This document shows, piece after piece, positions 9,735-21,432 of a DNA stretch of 64,000 bases (positions are counted from its first letter, which is position 1; each line of letters opens with the position of its first letter). The position numbers and the translations under genes are program-made. Below the pieces are notes generated by a model, which did no database searches, was not told the origin of the DNA, and worked only from the letters and a program-made list of their open reading frames with translations. The DNA comes from Sepiola atlantica (Eukaryota; Mollusca; Cephalopoda; Sepiida; Sepiolidae), in NCBI GenBank assembly GCA_963556195.1, contig OY744537.1:20004226-20068225 (forward strand), written 5' to 3'.

Positions 9735-10018
9735 TTATTTATCTCCCTATCACCGTGGGAAGATGTGACAGAAGGTCAGAAGGTGGGGATTTAAAAGCCA
9801 TCGCTCAAGAGATAGAACACTCTGGCTCACCAAAAATGCTTGAGCAGCCCCGTCGGTATTCTCTGATAGGGGTGCTTCGGGCGTTAGCTATAAACTTAAC
9901 CCTATCTCAAATAGCGAGAAAGTAAAGCCTATGAGGATGGACCCCCTAGAAGTGCACTGAGCGATACCTCAGCCCGACAGATCAGAGCCGAGGTTGCCAC
10001 AACGACCTCCTCACTGTC
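9735..10018 (-). mobile_element. SINE with the shared body but a different head
   Basis: On the minus strand the sequence AAGTTTATAGCTAACG...ACGGGGCTGCTCAAGC...GAGCGATGGCTTTTAA, ending GGGAGATAAATAA, parallels the body and tail of the 30.1-30.7 kb SINEs (AAGTTTATTGCTTACTG...ACGGGGCTGCCCAGGC...GAGCGCTGGCTTTTAA). The ~50 bp head is not recognisably U2 and I could not assign it to tRNA or 5S. It is the most diverged copy of the family here. Confidence 0.65.
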
Positions 10019-10471
10019 GGATTTAACATCGACAACTTATCCTCGACCGGTATAAAAATGAAAGTTAAGAGACCTCATTTTGTGAATTTAACAATTTTCA
10101 GGTAATTATTAGACAATTTCTTGTTTTACGTACGTTATCACCCGCCATCTCTTTTTTTAAAGATGGGATCGCCCGATCACCGAAAATTTATTTATTTAAA
10201 GAAATATTTAGTGATGTAATTTATGTTGCTGTACCTATTCACTTGTTACCTAATTGCGTTGTGAGCATTTTAAATTAAATTCTGTAAATATTGGATCTGA
10301 GGAAAGTAGGCATTTTTGTTTAGTCACTTTCCTCAGATCCGATATTTACAGAACTTTAAAGTTAAGTTTTATTTAATATTATTTTTTAAACTATAATTTT
10401 CATGCAGATTCTGATAAAAGACTCTCGTTTTACAAAAATAACTTAACACGTGTTTTTTTCTCCTTTTACAG
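10019..10471. other. Non-coding, intron-like, with a 28-bp-arm hairpin
   Basis: AT-rich. Contains an inverted repeat (10280-10307 with 10326-10353, one mismatch, 18-base loop; sequence TTCTGTAAATA...GAGGAAAGT). It ends in a polypyrimidine tract and CAG at 10462-10471 that looks like a splice acceptor for the next feature. Confidence 0.5.
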
Positions 10472-10522
10472 GCTTTCTGGGAAGATAACCAAGTCTGAGA
10501 TCTTCAAACTTAATCTGATAGA

Positions 10523-12013
10523 ATGTCTGAAGATTTGGTAAAATTTACAGCCTCACAAAAACACGCAGGAGATTTCGTACGGAGGCTGGAACGTGAGATT
10601 ATGACGAAGGATATGAAATCAACCTCGTCAGAAGTCGTACAAAATGAACTGATCAATGTCCAGTCTCGAACGAGAACGGTCGATTTGATCAATCTGTGGC
10701 AGCGAAAGTCTAAGTTGTTCGATTTAGGCAAAGGACAAAAAAAGGACAATAAACGCCACTTTGTTACGGCGTACCGCCCTTTAGCAGAAGAAATGAACGA
10801 CGTTAAGGAGCAGTTGACCATCACTTACCAAACTGTTTCTGATCGAGAAAACACAATTGAAGAATTAAGAAAGAAAAATGCGCGTATCATTGAAGAACTG
10901 AAGGAGAGTCTGACAGATCTTGAGACTGTGACAAAAGAAAAGAATCGGTGGAAACAGAAAGCAGTTGAACTAATTGAACACTCTGAAAACTCCAAAGAAT
11001 CGTGTTTGCATTTACAGACGGAATTGTCTGAACGAAACTCTGCAATTGCTGCACTGAAGGAATCTATAAAAGAAGCTGACGTCCACATTGCCAAATTGAA
11101 TATAGAAACTGAGGCAAAAGATCTTATGATTTCTTCCTTGAACGAAACAGCACAAAACAGGAAACGAGAGCTTGAGAAATGTTATCAACAACTTCAAGAG
11201 AAGTCCACCGATTCTATTATTATTACCAAAGAAAACTATGAAGACATTCAAAGACTTACCAATTTTAATTCTACTCTTTTCTGTTCCTTGAATGACATCC
11301 AGAACGATATTCAGAAAGAGCTAAAGAACGCCAAATATCGGAAAAATCCGTCCATTGCCGAAAATGTTGGAGGTATTCTGGAAAAAAGTGACAATCTCGA
11401 ACATTCAATGGTTGCCTCTCTCAATTCTTCCAAAAATGAAATTGAACAAGATCTGTGCATTTTAGAAGAAAGTCGATCAGAATCTAACCTGGTATTTTTA
11501 AAATGGCTGCGTGGATATCTTTCCGACCTGTGGTCTTTCCAAGAAAAGGAATATATGAAATCTAAGGGAGTCATTTTTGATTTGACCTCAGTAATCATAT
11601 CGAAAGCAAACACCAACAATCACCTCATGGATCAAATAGATGATTTGCTGGTGAAATGCAAGACGATGTCCAAACATATTGAATCGTTGGAAAATATCTG
11701 TGATAATCAGGAATTTTATATCATGACTCAGGTCTTAAACGCCGAGAAAATGAAACGGTCAAAAGGAACAATGAATTATGAAAAGGTTTTTGAAAAAACG
11801 AATTCACCCAGAACTGAAAATGCTATCCTGAAAGTAAAGAGAAGGATCAAAGTAAGAATAAAGGCTTGCCTAAATTTTAAACGATTAAAAATGTATTTTT
11901 TTAATCATTTTTTTTTTCAAACTCAAATCTGCTTTATTAAAAAGACGAGGTTTTCATCTAAATTGATGAAACTCATTACTATCAGCCTGTATTTTACTAC
12001 TCATCACAATTAA
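10523..12013 (+). CDS. Coiled-coil protein exon, family not recognised (possibly decaying)
   Basis: A 496-codon open frame, by far the longest non-transposon frame in the window. Residues about 85-240 are rich in E, K, L and Q with heptad-like spacing (EELRKKNARIIEELKESL), predicting coiled coil. A polypyrimidine-CAG acceptor ends at 10471 and a GTAAG donor-like site follows at 11852, so the exon proper is probably 10472-11851; translation beyond it turns AT-rich and implausible. In the frame continuous from the acceptor there are two stops (TGA at 10496 and TAA at 10511) before the ATG at 10523, where the second copy at 13732 reads through (NQVQNLENKFERAS). So this copy may itself be disabled or start internally. 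No catalytic motif. Role unknown. Confidence 0.5.
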   Translation: MSEDLVKFTASQKHAGDFVRRLEREIMTKDMKSTSSEVVQNELINVQSRTRTVDLINLWQRKSKLFDLGKGQKKDNKRHFVTAYRPLAEEMNDVKEQLTITYQTVSDRENTIEELRKKNARIIEELKESLTDLETVTKEKNRWKQKAVELIEHSENSKESCLHLQTELSERNSAIAALKESIKEADVHIAKLNIETEAKDLMISSLNETAQNRKRELEKCYQQLQEKSTDSIIITKENYEDIQRLTNFNSTLFCSLNDIQNDIQKELKNAKYRKNPSIAENVGGILEKSDNLEHSMVASLNSSKNEIEQDLCILEESRSESNLVFLKWLRGYLSDLWSFQEKEYMKSKGVIFDLTSVIISKANTNNHLMDQIDDLLVKCKTMSKHIESLENICDNQEFYIMTQVLNAEKMKRSKGTMNYEKVFEKTNSPRTENAILKVKRRIKVRIKACLNFKRLKMYFFNHFFFQTQICFIKKTRFSSKLMKLITISLYFTTHHN

Positions 12014-12261
12014 AAAAAAAAACAAAAAAACTTAACACTAACAATCTACGGTCAACGAATAGAATTTTAGCAAAGAAAATTCTAGCTTATCTTATTATAA
12101 TTGATATTTGGCGTCTGTCTCTAACAAAGACTTACATTTTTCAAAGATATTACAGTATGTTTAAAAAACTTTTTTCTAATCATTGAAAATTGTTGCCCAA
12201 GTTTAATACTAATACTGCTTTTATCATTATGAAGAATTCAAAAAAATAAATTCAGTAATAC
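11852..12261. other. Intron-like AT-rich sequence
   Basis: Follows the donor-like GTAAG. Poly-A runs; nothing else seen. Confidence 0.5.
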
Positions 12262-12426
12262 AAATTTGGTACTTCTTCAGATTAGGACCCAAGCTAACTT
12301 TGACCCAAACCCTGCCACTAACTCTAACCCTAAACTTAACTTTAACGTTAACCCTGCCCCTGCTCCTAACCCTAACCACGGGGTCAAATTTAGCTCGGAT
12401 CCTAATCTGGAGAAGCACCCAAATTT
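12262..12426. mobile_element. Small inverted-repeat element with telomere-like interior
   Basis: About 165 bp whose ends are imperfect inverted repeats of about 45 bp (AAATTTGG...CTTCTTCAGATTAGGA at left; TCCTAATCTGGAGAAG...CCAAATTT at right). The middle is a degenerate series of CTAACCCTAA-like units, resembling the TTAGGG-type telomere repeat. Either a MITE that captured telomere-like sequence or a MITE whose own repeats resemble it. No target duplication was resolved. Confidence 0.6.
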
Positions 12427-13731
12427 TAAAAAGAGGGGAGCAAAAATTGTGGTACAGTACGATTTTGATAATCCGTAAACAGTAGTGAGTAAAAAGTATA
12501 ACATCAGGTATAAATAGTGTCAGGTGGATACCGACGCCACCTATAATACTTTAAATATTTTAAGGGAGAAAACTCTTCCGTACCTTAAAGTTATCCTCCT
12601 TGCCAAGAGATATTCTGAAGCATATTTGATGGTCCCAAGATTATTTGCTCCTGCACAGACCAGACGACATAACAAAACAGGGAAATAAAAAATGAAAGAT
12701 GCTACCGAAATTGGCTCAACCGACAGACAATCAAATCCTCCTCATTCATAGTAATTCTTTCAGTTGTAAAATTGTTAATAAATCATTTTATATTGTCAAT
12801 GCTAAGAGAGTCGTTTTCATCCATTTATTTCTTCATATTTGTGTCGTACCACTCACGTAATATATCAAGTATTTTCGTATCTTTCCAATTTTTAAATAAA
12901 AATGGTATTTATAGTTGACTATCGTTTTGAAAGTTTAATTCAAGTCATGAATTATATTGCTAAATTACGTTTACAGACGAAAAAATGACTGTCTACAAAC
13001 TAGGTGAATAACCCGTAATGTTTTACCTTCCACTTTATTAATCTGCATTCTTGATTTAAGCGTTCTCAGTCTTTTTTCATGTAATAGCAACACCGAAGCC
13101 GATAGAGAAGTATCAGCTTAACAAATAACGAAATGTTTTGATGAAAAAATTCAATGGAAAAAGCAATATCAAAAATAATGGCAAAGTCTGTCTATACATA
13201 AATATATCTATTTTATCTATGACGTGTAAGGACAAAAAAAAAGAGTTAATTAGAGTTTAAAGTGTATGAACTTGTGTGTGAATGAGTTCATGAGACTGTG
13301 TGCATAAGCTGTCGCTATGTTTAGTAGTCGGCGACTGTTTCTTATATTGTCTGCCGAGAACCCATAGCCTAACGACCGAGGCTAGATTTAGTTTTATCTG
13401 TAAGGAGGTTGTGTAGTATTTGATACCACCACGTTGTGAGTGACAAGGGTTCGTGTGGTAAGTTGAGTCCTACTGCTAGCTGTACTTGGGTTCTCGCTTA
13501 TGTAGCCAATATCTAACAAGTACTCGTCTCCCAGGGCAACTCTTTTTGATTGGTCGAAGTCCAATTTCGGTAACCAATCAGAATTAAGTATCTAAAGAAT
13601 CAAAATCGAATATTTTACAGAAATCGTTTTTTTTTGCTGCTTGTTGTTGTTGTTGTTGTTGTTGCTGCTGCTGCTGTTCTTCTCGGAACAGGGTTCTGCA
13701 AAATCATGAAACGTTCTTTTCTTTTTTTCAG
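12427..13731. other. Non-coding between the two coiled-coil exons
   Basis: Intron-like AT-rich sequence. 13260-13520 is more GC-balanced and may be an old dispersed repeat. A (TTG)n-(CTG)n tract lies at 13643-13677. It ends in a strong polypyrimidine-CAG acceptor at 13715-13731. Confidence 0.5.
13643..13677. repeat. (TTG)n-(CTG)n trinucleotide tract
   Basis: About seven TTG units followed by four CTG units, upstream of the second exon's acceptor. Confidence 0.9.
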
Positions 13732-14287
13732 GATTTATTGGAATATAACCAAGTCCAGAATCTTGAAAATAAATTCGAAAGAGCGTCGAGAGAATTGGTC
13801 AATGTGAAGCAAGAAAAAAGAGAAATGATGAAGAAATTGATAGCCTCACAAAGACACGCAGAAGTTTTGGAACGTGAGACTGTGACGAAGGATATGAAAG
13901 CAGCCCAAACAAAAGACTTACGGAATGAACAGACCATTGTCCAGTCTCGACTGAGAACGGCCGATTTGATCGATCTTTGGCAGTGGAAGTCTAGTTCGTC
14001 CGATTTAGCCAAAAGGGCAAAATAGGTCCAGAAACGCCGCCTTGTTGCGGCGTACCATCTTTTAACAGAAAGAAACGAACGACGTTACGGAGCAGTTGAC
14101 CACCACTTTTCAAACTGTTTCTGATGGAGAAAAAACAGCTGAAGAATTAGGAAAGGAAAATGTGTGTATCATTGAAGAACTGAAGAAAAGCCTGACAGAT
14201 CATAAGACTGCGAGAAAAGAAAAGAATCGGTAGAAAGAGAGAGAGAGAGAGGGAGAGAGAGAGAGAGACACACACACACACAGAGAC

Positions 14288-14358
<71 letters not shown>

Positions 14359-14408
14359 TTTTGAGAATTCCGAAGAATCTCGTTTGCATTTAGAGAAGGA
14401 ATTATGAC
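13732..14408 (+). pseudogene. Second, decayed copy of the coiled-coil exon
   Basis: Starts directly after TTTTTTTTCAG. The first 95 codons (EYNQVQNLENKFERASRELV...RETVTKDMKAA...IVQSRLRTADLIDLWQ) parallel the 10.5 kb exon (EREIMTKDMKST...VQSRTRTVDLINLWQ). A stop occurs after DLAKRAK where copy 1 continues. Later parts still align (ACCAAACTGTTTCTGAT-like and CATTGAAGAACTGAAG blocks), but with frameshifts and a (GA)n expansion of about 120 bp. Copy 1 lacks an internal stretch present here (VKQEKREMMKKL), so neither copy is the parent of the other in its present form. Confidence 0.75.
14235..14357. repeat. (GA)n with (CA)n core
   Basis: GA repeats interrupted by a short ACACAC segment, inserted in the decayed exon between two blocks that are adjacent in the 10.5 kb copy. 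Confidence 0.95.
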
Positions 14409-14924
14409 AGTAACATCTATGGTCTCACAAAACCATCATATCCCAAACATTTAGAAAAAATCTAAACAAAATAATAACCCCGTTCTAATAGATGAGATGG
14501 TGTTAATCTTTTTCTTTAAAAATCTATCGTTATTTCCATGGAAAGGTGCTTGACTGAGCTCCCATCTCTGGTTCCTCCTGACAAAACATTCACAGCTAGG
14601 ACTCGTCTAGCTACCGCCGCTTTTCTTTTCTTCCTCTTTTTACTTAAAACCAAACGGAATTTCCATGAACAGAGAAGAGTTTATTTCCAAAAACTTTCCA
14701 CCTGTAGAACATATCACCACGGTACTGCCTCCCTGCAGACTTCAACATAGTCGTCTTCAAGTCCAATGTCAACAAATACTTGTCGAGCTGTCCTCTTAGT
14801 TAATCAAATTTTGTCCATTACATTAGTCGTTTTCAATCCTCTCATAGTATAGTCTATCATCTAACTGACAATATCATTAACCTTTATCCTCGAGTCGCTT
14901 TTGGCTTTGGTAAATGGTAACTAA

Positions 14925-14927
<3 letters not shown>
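14409..14927. other. Non-coding, nothing recognised
   Basis: A 70-codon plus frame at 14538 shows no recognisable motif. No repeat match seen elsewhere in the window. Confidence 0.4.

Positions 14928-14986
<59 letters not shown>
14928..14986. repeat. (TA)n microsatellite
   Basis: Uninterrupted TA tract. Confidence 0.95.
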
Positions 14987-14990
<4 letters not shown>

Positions 14991-15377
14991 AGAATGTTGT
15001 AGTTTGCTTGAAGCATTGTGCGCAATATGTAATAAGTATTGTTAGAAGGCGGAGACAATGCGTTGGTTAGGTGACACCGGCAGTACGTGAAATAGTAAAC
15101 AATCAAATAGTGACAATATTGAGAAATCGATAATTTTCAAATAATTTTATTATATTTAGCAGTGTTAAGTTCGGACCGTGATGGTAGGGTGGTGTGCCTT
15201 CTTTTTTTTGTTTTTTGTTTTGTTTTAAATTAAATTTAGATTATATTCACTCGTCGGTGTGTGGCTGGACCGGAAATTACGGTTTGTTTAGGTTCGCAGA
15301 AACTTTTTTTTCTCTTTTTTTATGAACGTTGAGGTGTGACTAGATTAAGTGGTAAATATTGTTAAATTATTTTGTCA
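14987..15377. other. Non-coding, nothing recognised
   Basis: Mixed composition with T-rich runs. No feature assigned. Confidence 0.4.
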
Positions 15378-15395
15378 GTGATGATGATGATGATG

Positions 15396-15458
<63 letters not shown>

Positions 15459-15491
15459 TTTATTATTTTTATTATTTATTATTATTTATTA

Positions 15492-15530
<39 letters not shown>

Positions 15531-15573
15531 TATTATTATTTATTATTATTTATTATTATTATTATTATTATTA
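15378..15573. repeat. (GAT)n-(TTA)n trinucleotide array
   Basis: Five GAT units, then about 190 bp of TTA repeats with occasional extra T. It lies at the 3' side of the minus-strand LINE fragment and may have grown from its tail. Confidence 0.95.
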
Positions 15574-17098
15574 ATTATTTACTCACTAGAAGTTATCACA
15601 CTGGTCATCGTCAGTGGTCACCCACTGCCGACAACCTGTGGTATTCCCTGGAGGCTGAGTGACAACAAGTCTCCTCAGGCCTCCAGTATGCTACACCTCT
15701 TTCCGTTCATCACCGCTGATGACCTTGCGGTAATCGCAACAGCCACCTACCAACGATTTCCCGCTGATAAGGGCCATTGGTCCCCTCTGGGGCCCGAGTG
15801 GCAACAAGCCTTCCCAAGGTCCCAGAGCTGTCCACGCTCTTCCAGTGGAGGTCTGGTTTTGCGCTTTCCCTCCTCGACCCTCTGTCCATAATTTTCGTGG
15901 CGTCAGCCTATGCTTGCGCCTCTCTCGTGCGGTTGTATTTTCCCCGGTTCTGTTGTTTTGTGCTTCCATGTGTTTGTTCTCCATTCGTTGCTTATGTGGG
16001 TTGGTTTCCGCATTCGAGGACATTTCTCAGGATTGTAGCTGTTTTGATCATTACTGTCCTTTGTATGGTCTCAGTTATCCCTTTGATTCCGATTTCTCCT
16101 AGTCTTTTCTCCATGTTTTTGGGGACTGTTCCTAGTGCTCCTATGATTATTGGTGTTATACTGACTTTCTTCATGTTCCATATTCCTTTCAATTCTCTGG
16201 CAAGTTCAGTATATTTTCTTCTCTTTTCCGTCTCTTTGATCTTCACTCTGTGGTCTGCTGGAACGGCAAAGTCCACGATTTTGCAGGATTTTTCTTTCTT
16301 GTTGATTATTATCATATCCGGTCTCCTTGCTGTTATGGGTTTGTCTGTTTGTACATTCATATCCCATATGATTTTGTGTTTTTCGTTTTCTAGTACAGTT
16401 TCTGGTTTGTGTTTGTACCGTTTTTTTGCATATTCGAAATTCAGTTGTTTGCACATTTCCCGGTGTACTTCTTTCCCCATGCTGTCATGTCTGTTCTTGT
16501 ATTCCCTTTGTGCTAGCTTGCTGCATTCACTTATTATATGATTTATCGTTTCGTCTCTTTGTCCACACAGTCGGCATTTGCTGTTTTCCTGGGTTTTATC
16601 TATCTTTGCTTTAATAAAGTTCGTCCTCATCGCATTGTTCTGTGCGGCCGTCAGCAGAGATTCCGTTTCTCTGTTCAGGTGTCCTTTTCTTAGCCATGCC
16701 CAGCTGTTTTCATTGGCTTCATCGCTTGTGAGTCTTATAAAGCGTCCATGTAGTTGTTTTTCTTCCCACTTTTCCTTTCTTGTCTTTTTGTTTCTGGGTT
16801 CAGTACTTCCGGGGTTGTTTGTTGGGCTGGTGTCTCTTGCTGTGGTGATCAGTCTTTCCGTGTTCTGGGTTACATATTTCTCCATCTCTTTTTTGGTGTC
16901 TTCCACACAGTCTTCTTTGTTCTGAGTTCTTCTTTGGTTCAGCATATGAATGGTCCAGAGTATCTTATTAGTGATACAGCCCATGTGTTTATCCCTTTTA
17001 CTAGGTTTCTGCTATATAGTTTAGTTTCTAAGAGTTTCCTTGTTCTTCGTAGATATTCTTTTCCGATCTTCTCTTTCATTTCTGTATATTTGATTGTG

Positions 17099-17100
<2 letters not shown>
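15574..17100 (-). pseudogene. LINE C-terminal region with CCHC knuckle and restriction-like endonuclease
   Basis: A 330-codon minus frame (16984 to 15992) reads EKWEEKQLHGRFIRLTSDEA, then a CX2CX8HX4C knuckle (Cys137, Cys140, His149, Cys154 of the frame; CRLCGQRDETINHIISEC). Next come RRPDMIIINKK (Asp223) and KIVDFAVPAD (Asp238), a PD-(D/E)XK-like endonuclease pattern, and a conserved GALGTVPKNMEKRLGEIGIK block. Upstream codons 17100-16985 read KEKIGKEYLRRTRKLLETKL...NTWAVSLIRYSGPF, an RT thumb-region segment, but in another frame and apparently joined by a deletion. The polymerase core is missing. The layout suits LINEs with C-terminal restriction-like endonucleases. 15574-15990 is probably the 3' untranslated region. 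Long open C-terminus but 5'-truncated, so dead. Confidence 0.8.
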
Positions 17101-17194
<94 letters not shown>

Positions 17195-17195
17195 T
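17101..17195. repeat. (TTA)n trinucleotide array
   Basis: About 31 uninterrupted units at the truncation point of the LINE, in the same strand phase as the array on its other side. Confidence 0.95.
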
Positions 17196-17339
17196 GTAGT
17201 GTTTAGAATTGTTCTTCTTAATTATTATTGTTGGGGTCATGTGCGTGGTATTTGACGTATTGTGCGTCCGATTGGAAAGGGGAGGTAACTCAAATGGATT
17301 AGACTGTGTTTGTTACCTAACCGCTCTAGTCTCAAAACG

Positions 17340-18424
17340 GGAGCCTTTCAGTGACGTCTTTTAATTTTCGCAACAACCAGAAGTCGCAAGGAGCCATTTC
17401 TGGAGAGTAGGGAGGTTGGTGAACGACTAGAATTCCATGTTTGGCCAAGAAATGTTGGATCAATTGGTATTAATGTGCGGAGGCGTCGTCGTGATGCAGT
17501 TGCCAGTTTTTCGCCGTCCACATGTCTGGTCTTTTGCGCCGCTGAGACGTCGGAGAACATTTTGATAGTACTCCTTTGTCACCGTTTGTCCTTCCGGCGC
17601 GTATTCGTGATGCACAATTCAACGGATATCAAAGAAGACAGTCAGCATCACCTTAATTTTGCTTCGTACCTGCTGCGCTTTTTTTTTACCTTGGAGACTG
17701 AGGATGGTTCCATTGCGACGACTGTCTTTTTGTTTCTGGGTCGTACCTGTACACCCATGACTCATCTCCAGTTATCACGGTGTTCAGAAACCCAGGATCA
17801 GTGTTGGCGGTTTCCAGAAGGTCCTGTGCAACTTGAAAACGGAGGTCCTTTTGTTCCTGCGACAGCAACTTGGGCACAAATTTCGCAGCCGCTCTGTGCA
17901 TGTTCAAATCATCACGCAAAATTGCATGTGCGAAATCTTTATTCACTCCGACCTCTCCAGCGATCTTTCGCACGGTTGAACGACGATCTTCCATCACCAA
18001 ATTGCGCACCTTCTCAACAACAGCTGCACTCCGAGCAGTTTGGGGCCTGCCAGAACGCTAGCCACCCTCCGCTGATGTACGGCCATTTTCGAATCGTTTG
18101 AACCACTCTTTAATTTGTGTTACACCCATCGCATCTTCTCCAAACACCTGCTGAATCTTACGAAATGTTATGCTTTCAGAATCACCAAGCTTTTGACAAA
18201 ATTTGGTGCAGTACCTTTTCTCAACATGTTCAGTCATCTTGAGAGAATCGATAATCCGACGAACACGTTGTGTTGCACCTCACTCAGCGACCGACAGGCA
18301 GCGACTAACGCGCAGGAAGGCGGTGGTAAAATTCACACACGCGCATGATGGTGCCTTCCTTCACTATATATCGTCTCTATTTCGCATGGAAAAAATAAAT
18401 GTCGGATACTTTTTAGACAGGCCT

Positions 18425-18430
<6 letters not shown>
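17340..18430 (-). pseudogene. mariner transposase relic (second, different lineage)
   Basis: Minus strand from the ATG at 18237: MTEHVEKRYCTKFCQKLGDS, then WFKRFENGRTSAEGG, a stop (TAG, 18058-18060), SGRPQTARSAAVVEKVRNLV, helix-turn-helix, FVPKLLSQEQKDLR, and TGDESWVYRYDPETKRQSSQ with the first catalytic Asp. After a frameshift near 17690 come LHHDDASAH (second Asp; usual Asn replaced by Asp) and PYSPEMAPCDFWLL (third Asp), in keeping with a DD34D enzyme. A mariner-type terminal repeat (CCTGTCTAAAAAGTATCCGAC on the minus strand, 18400-18427) abuts a TA tract. The opposite repeat was not found. Only a stop and indels separate it from an intact frame, but it is non-functional. Confidence 0.88.

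Positions 18431-18480
<50 letters not shown>
18428..18480. repeat. (TA)n microsatellite beside the mariner terminus
   Basis: TA tract starting exactly where the mariner terminal repeat ends; TA is the target site of the family. Confidence 0.92.
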
Positions 18481-18482
<2 letters not shown>

Positions 18483-18486
<4 letters not shown>

Positions 18487-18613
18487 ATTTTATGAAGGCT
18501 TACCAAAGCATTCCTTTCAGGACACCAATGATCACCATTAAAGAAAAAATATCTTTAATGGTGATCATTGGTGTCCTAAAAGGAATGTTTTGGTAAGCCT
18601 TCATAAAATCACA
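18483..18613. repeat. 131-bp foldback inverted repeat
   Basis: Arms 18483-18543 and 18553-18613 (61 bp each) are reverse complements with a few mismatches and a 9-base centre. Sequence unrelated to the 1.7 kb hairpin and no hammerhead core found. A TA tract lies on its left and a (CT)n-(TA)n tract about 100 bp to its right, the same neighbourhood as the first hairpin. Confidence 0.9.
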
Positions 18614-18705
18614 TATAAATGCTCTGTACTTTGTAATCGAGTATCATCGAGCTTGTTTTTATTGGAACAACCCCGGTCTTCACTGAATGATCTATTTTAT
18701 AAGTG

Positions 18706-18990
<285 letters not shown>

Positions 18991-19121
18991 TTACAAAAAA
19001 ACCCAAAGACAAAATAGCAAGCTCGTCGTAGAGGAACATCTATTGGCAGAAAGAGCCACAGAGACAAATATTAGAAAAAAGAATAAGTTACAAATATAAA
19101 ATAAAAAATAGAAAGATAAAA

Positions 19122-19810
<689 letters not shown>

Positions 19811-19832
19811 ATATACATATATACATATACAC

Positions 19833-19898
<66 letters not shown>
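19811..19898. repeat. (TA)n/(CATA)n microsatellite
   Basis: TA repeats with CATA variants at the left end. Confidence 0.95.
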
Positions 19899-19900
<2 letters not shown>

Positions 19901-20834
19901 CATTTTTGTTCCACTGTTTCTTTGTAAATAGCATTAAAACCCTCGGGTGTGTACTGTTTTTCACTCTTAAATTTATAAATAATAAGAAGCTAAGAGCCAG
20001 AGGTCTCAAATCAGCAGTCATGTTTTGTTTTCAATAAATATTCGATTAAAAGTAAAAAATAAAAAATAATTCAATGTGTAATTATCAAAGTCCCGTTGAC
20101 GCGAGAAAAACACACCCACGTGAAGTGTTGTCATAATTCTATTAATGGATCGACGAGATAATCTACAGCATCGCTGATTTATCATAATTACCCACATTGT
20201 CTGGCTCTCAATTCCCCGCAAGATGAACGATCTACGTAATTTTGAAACGATCCAAATAGACGACAGCGAAGTTTTTAAGGCAATCCCAGTTATTTCGAAA
20301 CAAGTAGAAACTTGAGAATCTTATTTGATTTGTGTCTGATATCAATTTTTTCAAACTTCACGCAAATCCGAGAGATTTTAATTTTAGGACGATGAGTGGA
20401 GGTGGGGAGGTGGGGGGGATTTAAGTACGCCCACACCTCGTTAACATACTCAAACGGTCTTGAAATTTGAGAAAACATTCTTAATTGGTCTACGATTTTA
20501 ATTTCATGCAAATCGGAGATATTTGAGTTTTCAGAGGGTGGGGTGTTGTGTCACTTATATGAACTACAACACCATTAAAATATATGCAAACTATGACTAA
20601 AACATTCTGAGTAACCTGTTGATTACAAATATGTCATTGGTTTTGTTAGAAGATCAACCGTGAAAAAATGAACACATAATCTTTAATATATTGACTTGAC
20701 TTGCCAATATGCCAATATGCCAATATGCCAATATGTCAATATGCGTAGGTTAAAAGTTTACAAATTTCGAGCTCCGATGGTGCCGAAACTTGACTCTGTC
20801 ATGTTTTTTTCTAATGCCTGAATATATATATATA
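19899..20834. other. AT-rich non-coding; 8-bp minisatellite
   Basis: No coding signal. 20704-20745 contains five tandem GCCAATAT-like 8-bp units. 20380-20540 carries two weakly similar blocks around G-rich runs (GGTGGGGAGGTGGGGGGG). Confidence 0.5.
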
Positions 20835-21312
<478 letters not shown>

Positions 21313-21337
21313 GGATTGCCAAACCTGCCTGCATACG

Positions 21338-21432
21338 TATACAGCGCCTGGTATTCCCAAATGGTCACCCATCTGATACTGACAAGGCTCAACGTCGCTT
21401 AACTTCGGTAATTTGACGAGAATCAGTGTGTC
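21338..21432 (-). pseudogene. 5S rRNA-like sequence, copy 1
   Basis: The minus strand reads GATTCTCGTCAAATTACCGA, then AGTTAAGCGACGTTGAGCC and GGGTGACCATTTGGGAATAC. This corresponds to 5S rRNA positions of about 20-110 including the internal promoter region. It shares non-canonical substitutions with 32119-32212, so both come from a dispersed 5S-derived repeat (pseudogene or 5S-headed SINE) and not from a functional array. Confidence 0.8.

Noticed and set aside
15372..15662. Open frames of poly-Ile or poly-Tyr and similar frames over TA, TTA, CT and GATA tracts
   Set aside because: Products of microsatellite periodicity; no start context, domain or conservation.
15777..16541. 254-codon plus frame with hydrophobic segments
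   Set aside because: Antisense shadow of the LINE C-terminal frame, which carries the recognisable CCHC and endonuclease motifs.
21338..21432. Functional 5S rRNA gene
   Set aside because: Missing both ends, with many substitutions and no tandem array or T-run terminator.
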